From the NCBI GenBank assembly GCA_026119935.1, contig JALRMH010000014.1, forward strand, positions 310,001 to 374,000: a stretch of DNA of 64,000 nucleotides. Direction: 5' to 3'. The position numbers were made by a program, and so were the translations under genes. Position 1 is the first letter of the stretch, and each line of letters opens with the position of its first letter. The notes beneath the pieces were generated by a model. That model saw only the letters and a list, made by a program, of their open reading frames with translations. It ran no database searches and had not been told where the DNA came from. Below, piece after piece: positions 32,395-44,472 of this stretch. Source of the DNA: Endothia cerciana (Eukaryota; Ascomycota; Sordariomycetes; Diaporthales; Cryphonectriaceae).

Positions 32395-34225
32395 ATGGAA
32401 GCCGTGGGTGCCGTCTCATCGATTGTCAGCCTCATAGAGATTGCAGGGCAAGTGTCGAAGGCGGCAATATCCTTCATGCGCGATGTCAAAGACGCGAGAG
32501 CGGACATGATCCAGGTTCGAAAGGAGCTTTTCGGACTGTCTAATATTCTGGAGGTCATACGGGAGGATTTCGAAAGCGAGCCTTCACCTACTGCTACCGG
32601 CGTCCTGCGCAGGACGCACGAGCATATCGACGGGATCTCCATAAGTTGCCTCCAGGTCGTCGAAGGCATCAAGAAGGTAATTGAAAGCAGCCAATCAAGG
32701 ATCGCGCCATTGGCATGGGTCACGTCAGGCCAGGGAAAGGTCAGAAAGCTTAAGGCGGACCTGGGCATTCACATAAACGCCTTGGAGGTTTCATTCCAGA
32801 TGATGTCTTAGTAAGTCTTGCAACTGGTTGCTGAGTTCAACTCTCGCTCTGAACGAGTGCCTACTGACATCCATGGATGGTAAACCAGTGTCGGCATCAG
32901 AGAGATCAAAGAGGATACGTCAGCCAGCCGACAAGGCATCTCCGAGCTTCTCAAAAAGACTGACCAGATCCTGGAAAGTATTTCGCAGGGCCATGACCTA
33001 CGCCAAGGAGAACACGACTCGTCTGCTGTGATTCTCGGACCGTACCTGGAAGGCTTGAAAGATGACGCCGAGACAATACTCGAGAGCGTTGATTACCAAC
33101 AAGAAGAAACCTTCACGACTGAAGAGCGTGACGCTGAAGCCGACCATCCCGGGCAAATATCATCCCCCTCAAGTGTGCCATCAGTTTTTTTTAAAAACAG
33201 CCAAGGCCGCCAGTTCTGTATTCCTTTCGAGGCTTGCAAGACATGGACGGTGAGTGCCGCATCTAGGCCATCCTGCGAGCAAGGAAGACATTACGACTCG
33301 AGGCTGACGTCGTACGCAGAAAATGTCCGAAATCATCAGGCACTCCTTCTGCAACACTGAAGATACCGAGTTCATCGACAAGGGCCAGTATGACTTGATA
33401 TCTGGTGGATCCATCTTTCTTCCGACCTTGTGGGATATGCTCATTCAACCGGGGTTGGAGATAAATATGGTACTATGGGATCAGACTAGGACTTCGAAGA
33501 TCGAAGGCCATACCGTCGTGTGTACAGAAGGCGGAACGGCAGGCCAGCCCCCAGAAGCTGAGCCCGAGAAGTCCAGAGACGGTAACCTCATATTGAAATT
33601 TAAAGATGCTGTCGGAAGGAAGTATACCTTCCCCTGGCGCTTGGTCAAGACATGGGACGTAAGTGTCAGCAATCTCCCCGGGCACAATTCAGTGCCTGTC
33701 ACCAACTGTCGGCTTGGCTGCTAATATGCTTGTGCAACGCAGAGTATGGAAGATTTCATCAAACAGGCTTTTGAGCATATAGAATCCACGAAGGATCTAG
33801 TCTGGGCGGGACAGTACGACTTGATATTCACAGAGACCCGCAAGCTTATATCAAAAGACGACTGGGCTGCTACCGTGCGCCCGGGAATGAGTATCAGCAT
33901 GTTCATGCGGCCCATGAATCGCCAGCACCCACCAGCGGCTTTCAATGCATCACCGCCAGTGTGGTCAAACGGAGATTACTTTTTTCCAAACCAAGCCCTG
34001 CGCGCACCCTTTGGCATACACGGGCCTGCGACGCCACAACAAGCCTCCAGAGAACGGAACTCCGTGGCAAACACACGCCGTACAAATCCTCCGAATCTAC
34101 AGGCGGGAATCGCTGCAACGGCTGGCCCAGATGTTACGTCAAAACCCCGTGGGGGAGGATCTCGGGGCAGGGGTGGTGACGGGAAGAAAAGGGAGAAGTC
34201 TAAATCTGGGTTTCTTTTCACGTGA
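32395..34225 (+). CDS. Fungal STAND-type N-terminal domain joined to two tandem ubiquitin-like (ULD) domains
   Basis: Four exons, 32395..32810, 32889..33249, 33320..33658 and 33743..34225, give 532 residues. Residues 1-140 (MEAVGAVSSIVSLIEIAGQV, then amphipathic helices) match the helical N-terminal domain found on fungal STAND/NLR-like proteins. Residues 140-185 look like a coiled-coil linker (REIKEDTSASRQGISELLKK). Two similar units follow. Unit 1, about 240-313, runs FKNSQGRQFCIPFEACKTWT to PGLEINMVLWD. Unit 2, about 350-429, runs FKDAVGRKYTFPWRLVKTWD to PGMSISMFMRP. Each has an intron at the same place, directly after the KTW-x motif, followed by a helix and GQYDLI; this is the fungal ULD_2-like ubiquitin fold. 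The tail is disordered and ends in RGGGSRGRGGDGKKREKSKS. No NB-ARC, NACHT or repeat domain is present. It probably acts as an adaptor or sensor in fungal immune-like signalling; that role is inference. Confidence 0.82.
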
Positions 34226-34854
34226 TCCGGCAGGGAAAACGGTCTAATATGCACAAATCCCACGGGCGGACAGGCATGAGCCAGCCTGTATCGGAACTGG
34301 AAGTGAACTCGTCGTCTGTGAGCCCTCTCCACTACATTCTGGCATCCGGCAAGATGTGGGCCGCCTGGCCTTATCAACAATACGGGCAGCATTGGTGCGC
34401 CGGATGTCAGGAGCGTACCGAGGAACGATGGGCCACGGTCCAGTGAGAGAGTATTGCTCGGCGGGGATGGCAGCACAAGGGCAATTAGATATGCGCCCTT
34501 GCTAAACAACCACGGGATAGAGCCAACGTCGGGCAGCTCACCAAGGAGTAGTCTTCTCCGTCTGTCTGCGAGCATCGACAAGGAGACACCGACACACCAC
34601 GGCCCCGAGCCTCATCCACACGCACATCTGGTCTGCTCGGGGGCAAGAAGTATACAGGGACGCTTGGACGGGTGCAAGTGCCGAGGAGCGGTACAACAAC
34701 AGACAAGGCAGCAATCAGCTCGAGAATTTAGGCCCACGCAGGAGTCTTCAGCTAGTACTGGCGGGCCTAGTTTCCCCGGGTTTTGCTAGTCATATTTACA
34801 TGCACTATGCACTACTGACTATACAGTAGTCGCTTGAATTTCTTTGGTAACGCT
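34226..34854. other. Spacer between convergent ULD gene and mss51
   Basis: About 630 nt between two stop codons. Nothing beyond presumptive 3' UTRs is seen. Confidence 0.55.
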
Positions 34855-36600
34855 CTATTCGACGTCCTTCCTTGTCGTCTCGTACCTGTGAAAGTCGGTT
34901 AGCAATGTGCTCTCGTTGGCAGATTATCATCTTCGGAGACTTACCTCTTTCCGCGGAAGGCCCAGGCACCCCAGTTACCACAAGTGATATCCTGGGGGTC
35001 CATATCATTCAAGTCCCACCTCAAGCTGCGGAAGACGTTCTCACCAGGCTTCAGAAGAAGGTCAAACTCTCCAGCAGCTGTCTTGTTCACCCACTCAATG
35101 TCCCTCTCCATATCGTACTGCGTATAGCCCGTCACGATGATCGGCGCTTTGGTCTCAAGCAGCATCGGCACCGTCTCTGCCCACTCATGCGAGCTGGCAG
35201 GGTGGCCCAAGCCGGGGTGGAACAGGACGAAGCAGTCAAAGTAGGGGTCGTATGGGTAGAAGTAGCCAGTCCGGTGGATGTTGTGGTAGTAGTCCACGAC
35301 CGTGCTAATCTTCATGCTGTGCCAGGGGCGCTCGACTATGGCACCGTACGGATTCCCTGGGGTCCTTTCTGGAAGGGGGAACTCGTCGTCCCGATTCGCC
35401 ATTGCCTCGGGGCCGATGAAGATGAGGTGGAAGCTGGAGCGAGGGAAGAGATGCGCCAGTTGTACCCAGGCGTCACGTGGCAGAGAAGATTCCGCGCGTG
35501 CACCGAGAACGAATAGACGAACTGGCGGTGCCTCGAGGCGGAGGTTCTTGACCTCTGTACCACCACCTGATCTTGGCGGGTGAAGGGTGTATCGTAACGC
35601 TGGGTAGAACCATTAGCTATACAAGTCTGCAAGTGAGATCGGACCAAGATGATATACCACTCAAGCTCTTGAGCCCCTCGGGGGTCAACCTGCTATCTTG
35701 CCGCAGACTGTACGGACTGAGCTCGTGCAGGATACTTCCCACCGTGACAGGGTACGTCAATATCCTCGTCGCCTGTCTCATACTCCTGTCCGAGTTGATC
35801 GCCTGGAAATTCCTCGTATACAAGAACGTGTCCCAGTTGGTCATGTTCACCATGGCCTCCTCCAGCTGTGGTCCCGCGTATTCGAATTCTGGGAAGAACC
35901 TGCCAGAGCGCAAATCATGGTCGTCCTCGTTTATCTGCCTCAGTGTATCGCAGACCTCCAAATGGGCCTCGTAATCCGCCATCCAATGCTCCTTGGAACA
36001 ATATACGGGGATGCCACAATCTGGACACTCGAAGTCAACGTGCGCCGGAGGCAGCTGTGCGGTCTCGGGGGATTGGCGGAGTGGCTGGCCACTCTCGGAG
36101 AGTCGCGTTGGTCGGTGGTCAGGACAGGGACAGTAGGCATGTTGTCTCATGAAGGCAGCTCGCTGGCGTATCTCGGGGACCGGCGAGTTGGTGTACGAAT
36201 GGAAGAGGTCGTCTTGAGCAAGGACGCGCTTGCCAGAGGATTGATCGTTTGCCTCGTTATTCTTCAATCCGAAGGCATGTGCGGCCTGCGCGAAACTCGA
36301 GGATGACCTTGTGATAGCCCGCGACCTCCGTATGCTCAAATTTCTGCTTGCTGTCCTTGCAGGCTTGCCTGAGTGTATTGTCCTTGTCATCGAGAGCGCC
36401 AGTCGAGGGGCCGTTTGCTTTGCCGTAGACTTGGCACATTGCCGACACATTGTGCTCAGCGCAGAGCGCGCCGCAGTGTCGATTGACAAGACCATGATGG
36501 CTTCACAGCGGCGAACCCCAATGCCCTGCAGATGTAGTCGAAATGGGCTTCTGAAGTTGGTGTTGAAGAGGTGCTGCAGGGCAGGTCGGGTTGAGGTCAA
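34855..36600 (-). CDS. mss51: Mss51-like mitochondrial translation factor for COX1, MYND-type zinc finger
   Basis: Mss51 activates translation of COX1 mRNA in mitochondria and binds new Cox1 during assembly. Three exons: start..35658, 35599..34945 and 34885..34855. The start is either 36600 (542 residues) or the Met at 36495 (507 residues). The N-terminus is basic and Ser/Thr/Arg-rich, a good presequence. Cysteines in the region at about residues 155-218 (HAYCPCPDH, then FECPDCGIPVYCSKEHW and HLEVCDTL) form the MYND-type finger. The joins give LKSLSALRYTLHPP and FRGKRYETTRKDVE. The conserved C-terminal domain includes LFVLGARAESSLPRDAWVQL, PYDPYFDCFVLFHPGLGHP and ETKAPIIVTGYTQYDMERD, typical of Mss51. 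The last exon encodes only ten residues. It is divergent from rse1. Confidence 0.9.
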
Positions 36601-36818
36601 CCGGTGATTTTCTCAGCCACATTTGGCGCCACAGGCCGGATAGCTCGAGCCACGCTTGGGTCGTGGGTCAAACTTCTTTTCAACCACAGCTCTGCGGCAG
36701 GCCCCAGCCAACTCTCAACAACCTCTTCAGGTTGTCAAGATCGCGCCACAACCCATCAACCTGATATCCACAGGCTCATGAGGGCACTGCACAGGTCTTC
36801 TGTGTCCAAGGAGTCAAG
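36601..36818. promoter_or_regulatory. Short bidirectional promoter of mss51 and rse1
   Basis: Only about 220 nt separate the rse1 ATG from the first possible mss51 Met (about 320 nt from the second). Both promoters must share this stretch. Confidence 0.6.
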
Positions 36819-39800
36819 ATGGCGACCACGTCCAACATGTTTCTCTACTCGCTGACGATCCAGCCTCCGTCCACCGTCACCCAGGCTATCGTCGGCCAGT
36901 TTTCAGGGACCAAGGAGCAGCAGATCATCACGGCTTGCGGCACGCGTCTTTCGCTCTTGAAGCCCGACCCCAGCCAAGGGAAGGTCATCACTATCCTTTC
37001 GCACGACGTGTTTGGGATTATCAGGTCCGTCGCCGCGTTCCGTCTCGCTGGCAGCAACAAAGGTAAGCTCCCAACGCTCCTGCGAATCCCTTCTTATTGT
37101 GGGCTCTTAGTGATTCAAAGCCGACCTGCCAGATCTTCCTTCGGTGCCAACATGATCGGCATGAGTCTGTCTTTGTACGGGAGGGACCCTTTTGTCTTCC
37201 AGACGATCGCTGACAAGTCCTGCAGACTACATAATCTTAGCAACCGACTCGGGCAGAATCGCCATTGTCGAGTATCTCCCTGCACAGAATCGCTTTTCGC
37301 GGATTCACCTCGAGACATTCGGGAAATCGGGTATCCGTCGAGTCATTCCGGGCCAGTTCCTAGCAGCAGATCCGAAGGGCAGAGCGTGTCTAATAGCATC
37401 AGTGGAGAAGAACAAGCTCGTCTACGTCCTGAACCGGAATTCGCAGGCTGAGCTCACGATATCGTCTCCTTTGGAAGCGCACAAGCCTGGAGTGCTCGTC
37501 TTCTCCCTTGTGGCCCTTGATGTGGGCTATGCGAATCCGGTCTTCGCAGCCTTGGAGACCGAATACACTGAAGCCGACCAGGATTCAAGCGGTCAGACCG
37601 CAAGAGAGGCGGAGACACAGCTTGTCTACTATGAACTTGATCTTGGACTGAATCACGTGGTGCGGAAGTGGTCGGAACCTGTCGATCCATCATCGATATT
37701 GCTATTCCAGGTGCCTGGAGGCAATGATGGACCCTCTGGCGTTCTCGTATGCGGAGAGGAGAATGTCACATACAGGCATTCAAACCAGGAGGCCTTCCGA
37801 GTGCCCATACCGCGGCGGAGAGGTGCGACCGAAGACCCTCAGCGCAAGCGCTGTATCGTTGCAGGTGTTATGCACAAGTTGAAAAACAGCGCGGGTCTGT
37901 TCTTTTTCCTTCTTCAGACCGAAGATGGCGATCTGTTCAAACTCTCCATCGACATGGTAGAAGATGCGGATGGCAACCCCACCGGTGAGGTCGAGCGGCT
38001 CAAGATCAAGTACTTTGACACTGTGCCGGTTGCATCTAGTTTGTGCATCCTCAAGAGCGGATTTCTCTACGTCGCGAGCGAGTTCGGAAATCACCACTTC
38101 TACCAGTTTGAGAAGCTAGGCGACGATGACGAAGAGCTCGAGTTCAGTAGCGACAACTTTCCGACCGACCCACAGGCGCCGTACGACCCGGTGTACTTCC
38201 ATCCCAGACCGAATGAGAACCTGGCACTGGTAGAAAGCATCGACTCAATGAACCCTCTTACCGACTGCCAAGTCGCAAATCTTACCGACGAGGATGCGCC
38301 GCAGATCTACTCAGTGTGCGGCAACGGCGCGCGCAGCACTTTCCGCACTCTGAAGCACGGTTTGGAAGTCAACGAAATCGTGGCTTCGGAATTACCTGGA
38401 AACCCATCAGCCGTCTGGACCACGAAACTCCGGAGCGATGACGAGTTTGACGCATACATTGTTTTGTCGTCTACGAACAGCACTCTCGTTCTCAGTATTG
38501 GCGAGACGGTGGAGCAAGTCAGCGATACGGGATTTCTGGACTCGGTAACAACTCTCGCTGTTCAACAACTTGGCGAGGATGGTCTGATACAAGTTCATCC
38601 AAAGGGAATACGACATATTCGCCACGGCCGTGTTAACGAATGGGGTGCACCTCAACACAGATCAATCGTCGCAGCAGCAACAAACGCAAGGCAGGTCGCC
38701 ATCGCTCTCAGCTCCGGCGAGATTGTCTACTTCGAAATGGACGAGGATGGCTCTCTCGCTGAGTACGATGAGAAGAAAGAGATGTTCGGTACGGTGACGT
38801 GCTTGAGTTTGGGCGAGGTCCCCGAAGGCCGCCAAAGGAGTTCTTTCTTGGCTGTTGGATGTGATGACCGGACCGTCCGAGTTCTGAGTCTGGATCCAGA
38901 TTCGACCCTCGAAAACAAATCCGTGCAGGCGTTGTCTGCAGCTCCATCATCACTCAACATCATGGCAATGGATGACTCGTCATCTGGTGGCTCCACACTA
39001 TATTTGCATATTGGCCTGCACTCTGGTGTCTACCTGAGGACGGTCCTGGATGAGATCACCGGCGAACTGACCGACACTCGTCAGAAGTTCCTAGGCCCGA
39101 AACCGGTCAAGCTGTTCCAAGTCTCCGTCCAAGGGTCGACCTGTGTGTTAGCCTTAAGCTCCAGGTCATGGCTGGGATACTCAGATCCTCTGACTCGAGG
39201 CTTCTTGATGACCCCCTTGGATTATGCTGAGTTGGAGTGGGGATGGAACTTCAGCAGTGAGCAATGTGTCGAGAGTATGGTGGGCATACATGCCAACTAT
39301 TTGAGGTCAGCGGATTCCGTCCTCCAAGCCACAACCGCACTTTGATGATGATAAAAGGGATACCGAAGCCTTTATGGCCATGAGGCCTGAGTATCATCAC
39401 ATGATACCAATTGTTCCTTCTGACGATACCACTATCACTATTATTGATGTTCTCCCATCGCATACCCAAGAGAGATGCTAATAGGATCATAGAATTTTCT
39501 CCGTGGAGAAATTGAACGAGAATATGATACAAAAGTCGATTCCTCTCACTTACACCCCCAAGAAACTGGTCAAGCATCCTGATCAGCCTTACTTCTACAC
39601 AATCGAAGCCGACAACAACACACTACCGCCAGAGCTGAGACAAAAACTTCTCGCCGATCCAGGAGTGGTTAATGGCGACTCAACGGTCTTGCCGCCTGAA
39701 GACTTCGGCTATCCGCGGGGAAGGGGACGGTGGGCGTCGTGCATCAATGTGGTGGGTCCGATATCCGACGAAGCGGGCATCGTGTCAAGCATAGAACTTG

Positions 39801-40868
39801 AAGACAACGAGGCAGCTGTGAGCGCCGCCGTCGTGCCTTTTGCCAGTCAGGATGGCGAAAGCTTCCTCATCGTTGGCACTGGCAAAGATATGATTCTCAA
39901 CCCGCGGAACTTCAGCGAAGGCTACATTCACGTCTACAGATTCCAGGAGAATGGCAGAGAGCTGGAGTTTATCCACAAAACGAAGATCGAGGAGCCACCG
40001 ATGGCTCTTCTGCCATATCAAGGCCGACTACTCACAGGCATTGGTAGGACGCTACGGATCTACGATCTGGGTCTACGACAGATGTTAAGAAAGGCGCAAG
40101 CCGATGTCGCGCCAAACCTGATCGTCTCCCTACAAGCACAAAACAATCGCATTGTCGTCGGAGATGTACAGCAGGGCGTCACCTATGTCGTGTTCAAGCC
40201 CGAGACAAATAAGTTGATCCCCTTCGTGTCTGACACCATTGCCAGGTGGGTGACATCGACAACTATGGTTGACTACGAGTCTACGGCCGGCAGCGACAAG
40301 TTCGGCAACGTTTGGATTTTGCGATGTCCTGAGAAGGCCAGTCTCGAAGCCGATGAGCCCGGCTCCGAAGTTCATCTTACTCACGCGCGGCCGTACCTTC
40401 ATGCTCAACCTCATCGTGTCGACCTGATGGCGCACTACTACACGCAGGACCTGCCCACGAGTATATGCAAGACCAGTCTGGTGGTTGGAGGGCAGGAGAT
40501 TCTGCTATGGGGCGGTATACAGGGAACCATCGGTGTTTTAATTCCCTTTGCTAGCAGAGAAGACGTCGACTTCTTCCAGACCCTCGAGCAGCACATGCGA
40601 CAGGAAGATCCTCCCCTAGCTGGTCGTGATCACCTCATGTACCGAAGCTACTACGCACCGGTCAAAGGCGTGATCGATGGTGACCTCTGTGAGAGATTTG
40701 CCCTACTACCAACCGACAAAAAGCAAATGATTGCAGGAGAGCTGGATCGTTCGGTTCGCGAGATTGAGCGAAAGCTCTCGGTGAGTGCCCCCCGCGTTTC
40801 CAGTCTTATATAAGTACACACTGGCTAACAAGACACAACAGGATATCCGCACACGGTCGGCGTTCTAA
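36819..40868 (+). CDS. rse1: Rse1 / SF3b130, U2 snRNP splicing factor subunit
   Basis: Rse1 (human SF3B3) is a triple beta-propeller scaffold of SF3b, which recognises the branch point in the U2 snRNP. Four exons: 36819..37062, 37226..39305, 39493..40780 and 40842..40868, giving 1212 residues, the usual family length. The N-terminus is MATTSNMFLYSLTIQPPSTV. The joins restore GSNKDYIILATDSGRIAIVE, GIHANYLRIFSVEKLNENMI and REIERKLSDIRTRSAF, all family-specific. Visible propeller segments include ETFGKSGIRRVIPGQFLAAD and FVSDTIARWVTSTTMVDYES. The CPSF_A-type C-terminal region contains GLRQMLRKAQADVAPNLIVS and EDPPLAGRDHLMYRSYYAP. The last exon encodes only eight residues plus the stop. No part is missing. 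Confidence 0.97.
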
Positions 40869-41135
40869 ATACCAAAATTGCAAGACTGGCGTTGGAGGAT
40901 GGGAATCGAAGCATCCTATGCTTTCAGGTGCGAAGTCTGCAACGTACGTATAGGGGTTTCATAATGGGCTATGCGCTGGCGTTGGGTGGAAGGGACGGAA
41001 GGGAACACTGTCAGAAGTGGCTGGCTTATTGCCCTCTTGACATGGCGGCAATAGGATGTATCAACAATCCCAGACCAAAAGTGAACGCCATCTACGGAGT
41101 CGCCGCCTACACACTCTATTCTTCTCGGGAAAACA

Positions 41136-42098
41136 TCAAGAAGGACCCTGTCTCCTCAGGAATGCAGCCTGACTAGCCCAGATCCCACCAGTTCCACCAC
41201 CATTCCCTTTCGATCTGGTCTTGCCCTTCCCCTTCCCCTTCGCCTCAAGTGGATGTGCCTTCCCCCACTCCTCGTCCGCGAGGTATCTCTCTACCGCTCG
41301 ATTCAGGTCATACCCGCTCTGCTCGAGGTACAACTCCGCTATCTCATAGTCCGCACATTTGCACCCCACCATCCACCGGCGTATCTTCCCCTTGCGAGCC
41401 TCCTCCTCCTCGCCCTCGACTGGTCTTGGGCTGAGCGAGACTCCGGAGGGATAGTATGACCCAGGGATCAAGATCGTGCGTCGGGCCGAGAGCAGGTGGT
41501 CGGACGTGAGATTATTGTATCGTCTCAGGACTGGAGCAGGCACGTTGTAACGCAAGGAGAGGGAGGGAATGGTGTCCTCGGTGGGGTGGAGGAAGTGCAG
41601 GGTATCCGGAGGTTGTTCGCCTTTGGGTTTCTCGTCGAGGGATGGGGGTCCGGAGGACCATGTGTTCGGTGCGCTCGTGTATGGCGGCGGCGCCGCGTCG
41701 GCCTGTGAGGCCTTGCCGGTAGTGGAGTCTCTGCTCGTCGCGAAGTCGTAAGATGGTGGCTCGCGCAGCCCTTGCGGGAGGGGGTTCGACGGTGAGGAGG
41801 AGAGTTGGCAGTAGGGGCAGTAGGATGCGAAGCGAGGATTATTCTTCATAGGGCTGGCTGTCAACAACTCGCAAACACGTCATGCCCTGGTCCCCAGAGC
41901 AGGAGAGAGAGGAAAAGAGTCTCGTACATCTATACATTTCCCGCAGATGATCCTCGAGCAGCAGTCTAACCTCCTGTCTTCCGGGACCGGAGACTGCTTC
42001 TCGGTCTTGGTCTCGAGACTATAGGAAGACGTGCTTGAGAAGTCGCGGATGATGATTGCGCAGGTGCAGCACGCTTCTGCTGACACGGCTGCTGCCAT
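41136..42098 (-). CDS. LysM-domain protein with RING-like cysteine cluster and UBA-like helix
   Basis: Two exons, 42098..41928 and 41843..41136, give 292 residues; the 84-nt intron ends at the AAG before AATAATCC, which yields CIDNNPRFASYCPYC. The N-terminal 67 residues hold paired cysteines (CCTCAI, LDCCSRIICGKCI, ASYCPYCQ), a treble-clef or RING-like arrangement. After a Pro/Ser linker, a LysM domain spans about 138-184 (TLHFLHPTEDTIPSLSLRYN and RRTILIPGSYY). A further Cys-containing block (WMVGCKCADYEIAELYLEQS) continues into a UBA-like helix ending YLADEEWGK. There is no signal peptide, so this is an intracellular LysM protein, not a secreted chitin-binding effector. Fungal relatives of this layout exist, but I know no established function. 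Confidence 0.87.
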
Positions 42099-43142
42099 TA
42101 TCTAAGTTACGTAGAGACGACGGAGACAAGATGCAATCTAGAAGGCGTACACAAAGAAATGAAGGTGACACTTGAACGCTCGAGAAGGATGCTGGTGGCG
42201 AGGGTGACGTCCTAGATACCCCATCTTATCGATAAAGTCGCGTCCTGAGCCTCCGGAGAGTACGCCAAGCCGCGGGCCGCGCTTCATCCCTAGGCACTCA
42301 CGTGGCACTCTAAATCTAGCACTCTAGGTACTCACATAGTCAGAATGAGAGCATCTCATCGCTGCGCAGTCACTTGGGTCCTACTTTCCAATCCATTTCA
42401 CCGATATGCCCGGATTGATCATGTTGAGTAACGGAAAGGCGTGCTGATTTCCCAGACTCTGGCAGCGCCACGCACGACCCGCGCCATACAGAGCCCGGCT
42501 GACTATCTAGATACCTGGTCCTTTTGAACGAAGAAGACGCTGGCTTGTTCCAGCACTCAGCAATCATCGACACGTCTTTCCTATAGAACTCCTAAGAATC
42601 TGCTTCGTCTGCTTGAATCGGCGTGCCAACAGCCTCCTGGTGTGGGGGGGGGGGGGCGGGACATGCTCTGCGGCAGGTTTGTGTATCATTGTCCAGAGAA
42701 CGAGTACCACACCAGATTGTTTATGGGCGGCATATAATAACTAGTTTATGACACCTTCAAAAAAGGGCTTGCTTTTCTTCTCGTCCAGATGCATCTGAGG
42801 TGTGCGTGTTACTGCGCTCCAATCCTTCTGCTGCCTGTTCAGGAAAGTATCTACAACTTGAATACCACCGTAAGCATCATAGCTCTCTCCATGCCGCCCC
42901 CGCCCCCAAGATGGCTTTTTGGCCCCGAGGCAGTGAAATCTCACGGCTGCATTCGCCAGTGATACCTGACTAGAGATCCCCCCGCTCCTGAGATCTTATG
43001 ATATGTACCAGATCACATTATCATGACTGTGCTTGTTCGCGTTGCGTGAGGGACAACCTCTCTCTTGATCTCTGGCATATGCATAGCACGAAGGTTGTCT
43101 GTCCACTAGGATCGGACTTCCGACTCTCCTACCGCTACAGAA
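42099..43142. promoter_or_regulatory. Divergent intergenic region, LysM protein and 7TM gene
   Basis: About 1.0 kb between divergent starts, with a G run near 42643-42656 and no supported gene. Confidence 0.5.
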
Positions 43143-44472
43143 ATGTCTTTGTCTTATTCATATTCACCTCACCCCAACAAGATCAGCGACGGCTATCTAG
43201 CCAGCGTCATCTCCGGAGGCATCTTGCTGGGCGCGGCTGCCATCTGCGTCGTTCTACGCTTCAGCCACCGCCGGAGCAGCAGAAGTCTCTGGTGGGATGA
43301 CTGGACGATCCTCGGGGCGTTTATCACGGGTATCGGGGTGTATGTCTGTCTCGTCCTGGACGCTGTACCATCGCTAGGAGCGGCGGGCTACCACATAGAC
43401 CAGTACACATTGCCGGAGCTGTATACGTGGGCGAAGGTCAGTCCAACCCTCGTGCTGGTCCCGAAAGTACCATATGTCTCGTCCGGCGGGAGCCTATTTA
43501 CTAACAAGCCCGGTCCACCCTCAGCTGGGCCTTGCGATGGGGGTCATCTACACGGTCAGCGTCGCCTTCTCCAAGGCCTCGGTGTTGTTGTTCTACCAGC
43601 GCATATTCTCTGTCGACAAGCACTTCCTGGTCTTCGTGCGCGTCATCTTGTTCCTCGTCGTAGCAGCCTGCATCACGTATGTCTTTGGTGCCATCTTCCA
43701 GGACAAGCCGATCTCGGCACAGTGGGATGTCACCGAGCCCTACACGTCGATCAACTCCACCGACTTCTTCCTCATCATGGGCGTCTTAAACATCGTGCTG
43801 GACGTGGCCATCATCGCTATGGTTCAGCACAAGGTATGGGGGCTGCACATGGATTCGAGGCGGAAGTTGGGGCTGTCCGCCCTGTTGCTCGTTGCAGTAT
43901 TGTACGTGTTTCAGCCATGTTGTGAGACCCTCTATCGTTAATAGTGGTTTTTTTGGGTTCTGATTCTGGGCTGCTCCTCCAGTTCCGTCATCGCCGGTAT
44001 CCTGCGTCTTTCCTATGTTGCCACTATGAGTGAAGTGGACCCCACCTGTGAGTGTCCCATATGAATACAAGACTGACAGGGCGTTAAAAAAAAAATGAAA
44101 AGAAACAAATACTTAATGGACCCCCTAGACTCCTTCACCCCCGTGTCGCTATGGGCGAACCTCGAGTGCGTCTTGTACGTGATCTGCGCCTGCTTGCCGA
44201 CCATCTACAACTTCTTCCGGTCCGCGACGCACAAGGGGCAGGCCGGATCCGCAGAGAGGGCCCAGGGGAGCAGAGGCGCGCTCGTCACGTTCGGCAGCGC
44301 TCCTTCGAAGCCAAAGAGGAGCTTCTACCATGAGGGGGCCGATCTCGTGCCCGGGAACCCCGAATATCACATCATCTGTGAGCCCGGCACTGACGAGAAA
44401 TCGGTTGCAATGAAGCCGCTTGACCCGGTGCGCGTCCGGAGAGATGTCCTGGCGACGACGGAGCACTTTTAG
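43143..44472 (+). CDS. Fungal rhodopsin-domain seven-transmembrane protein (Pth11-like class)
   Basis: Four exons, 43143..43436, 43525..43901, 43983..44047 and 44129..44472, give 359 residues. The layout is the fungal rhodopsin-domain family: an extracellular N-terminus, then TM1 (LASVISGGILLGAAAICVVL), the basic loop and WWDDWTILGAFITGIGVYVC for TM2. TM3 follows the join at WAKLGLAMGVIYTVSVAFSK, then TM4 (FVRVILFLVVAACITYVFGA), TM5 (FFLIMGVLNIVLDVAIIAMV), TM6 (LGLSALLLVAVFSVIAGILR) and TM7 around SLWANLECVLYVICACLPTI. The family motifs LLFYQRIF and LWANLE are present. The cytoplasmic tail of about 90 residues is polar. No CFEM domain precedes the first helix. Related proteins are putative receptors or lie near secondary-metabolite genes; neither is shown here. 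Confidence 0.9.

Noticed and set aside
29180..32400. Reading thi6 and the isochorismatase-family gene as a vitamin gene cluster
   Set aside because: They are neighbours on one strand but the hydrolase substrate is unknown and no other thiamine gene is nearby.
40892..41176. 94-codon open frame after rse1
   Set aside because: It overlaps the 3' flank of rse1 and the end of the convergent LysM gene and shows no domain.
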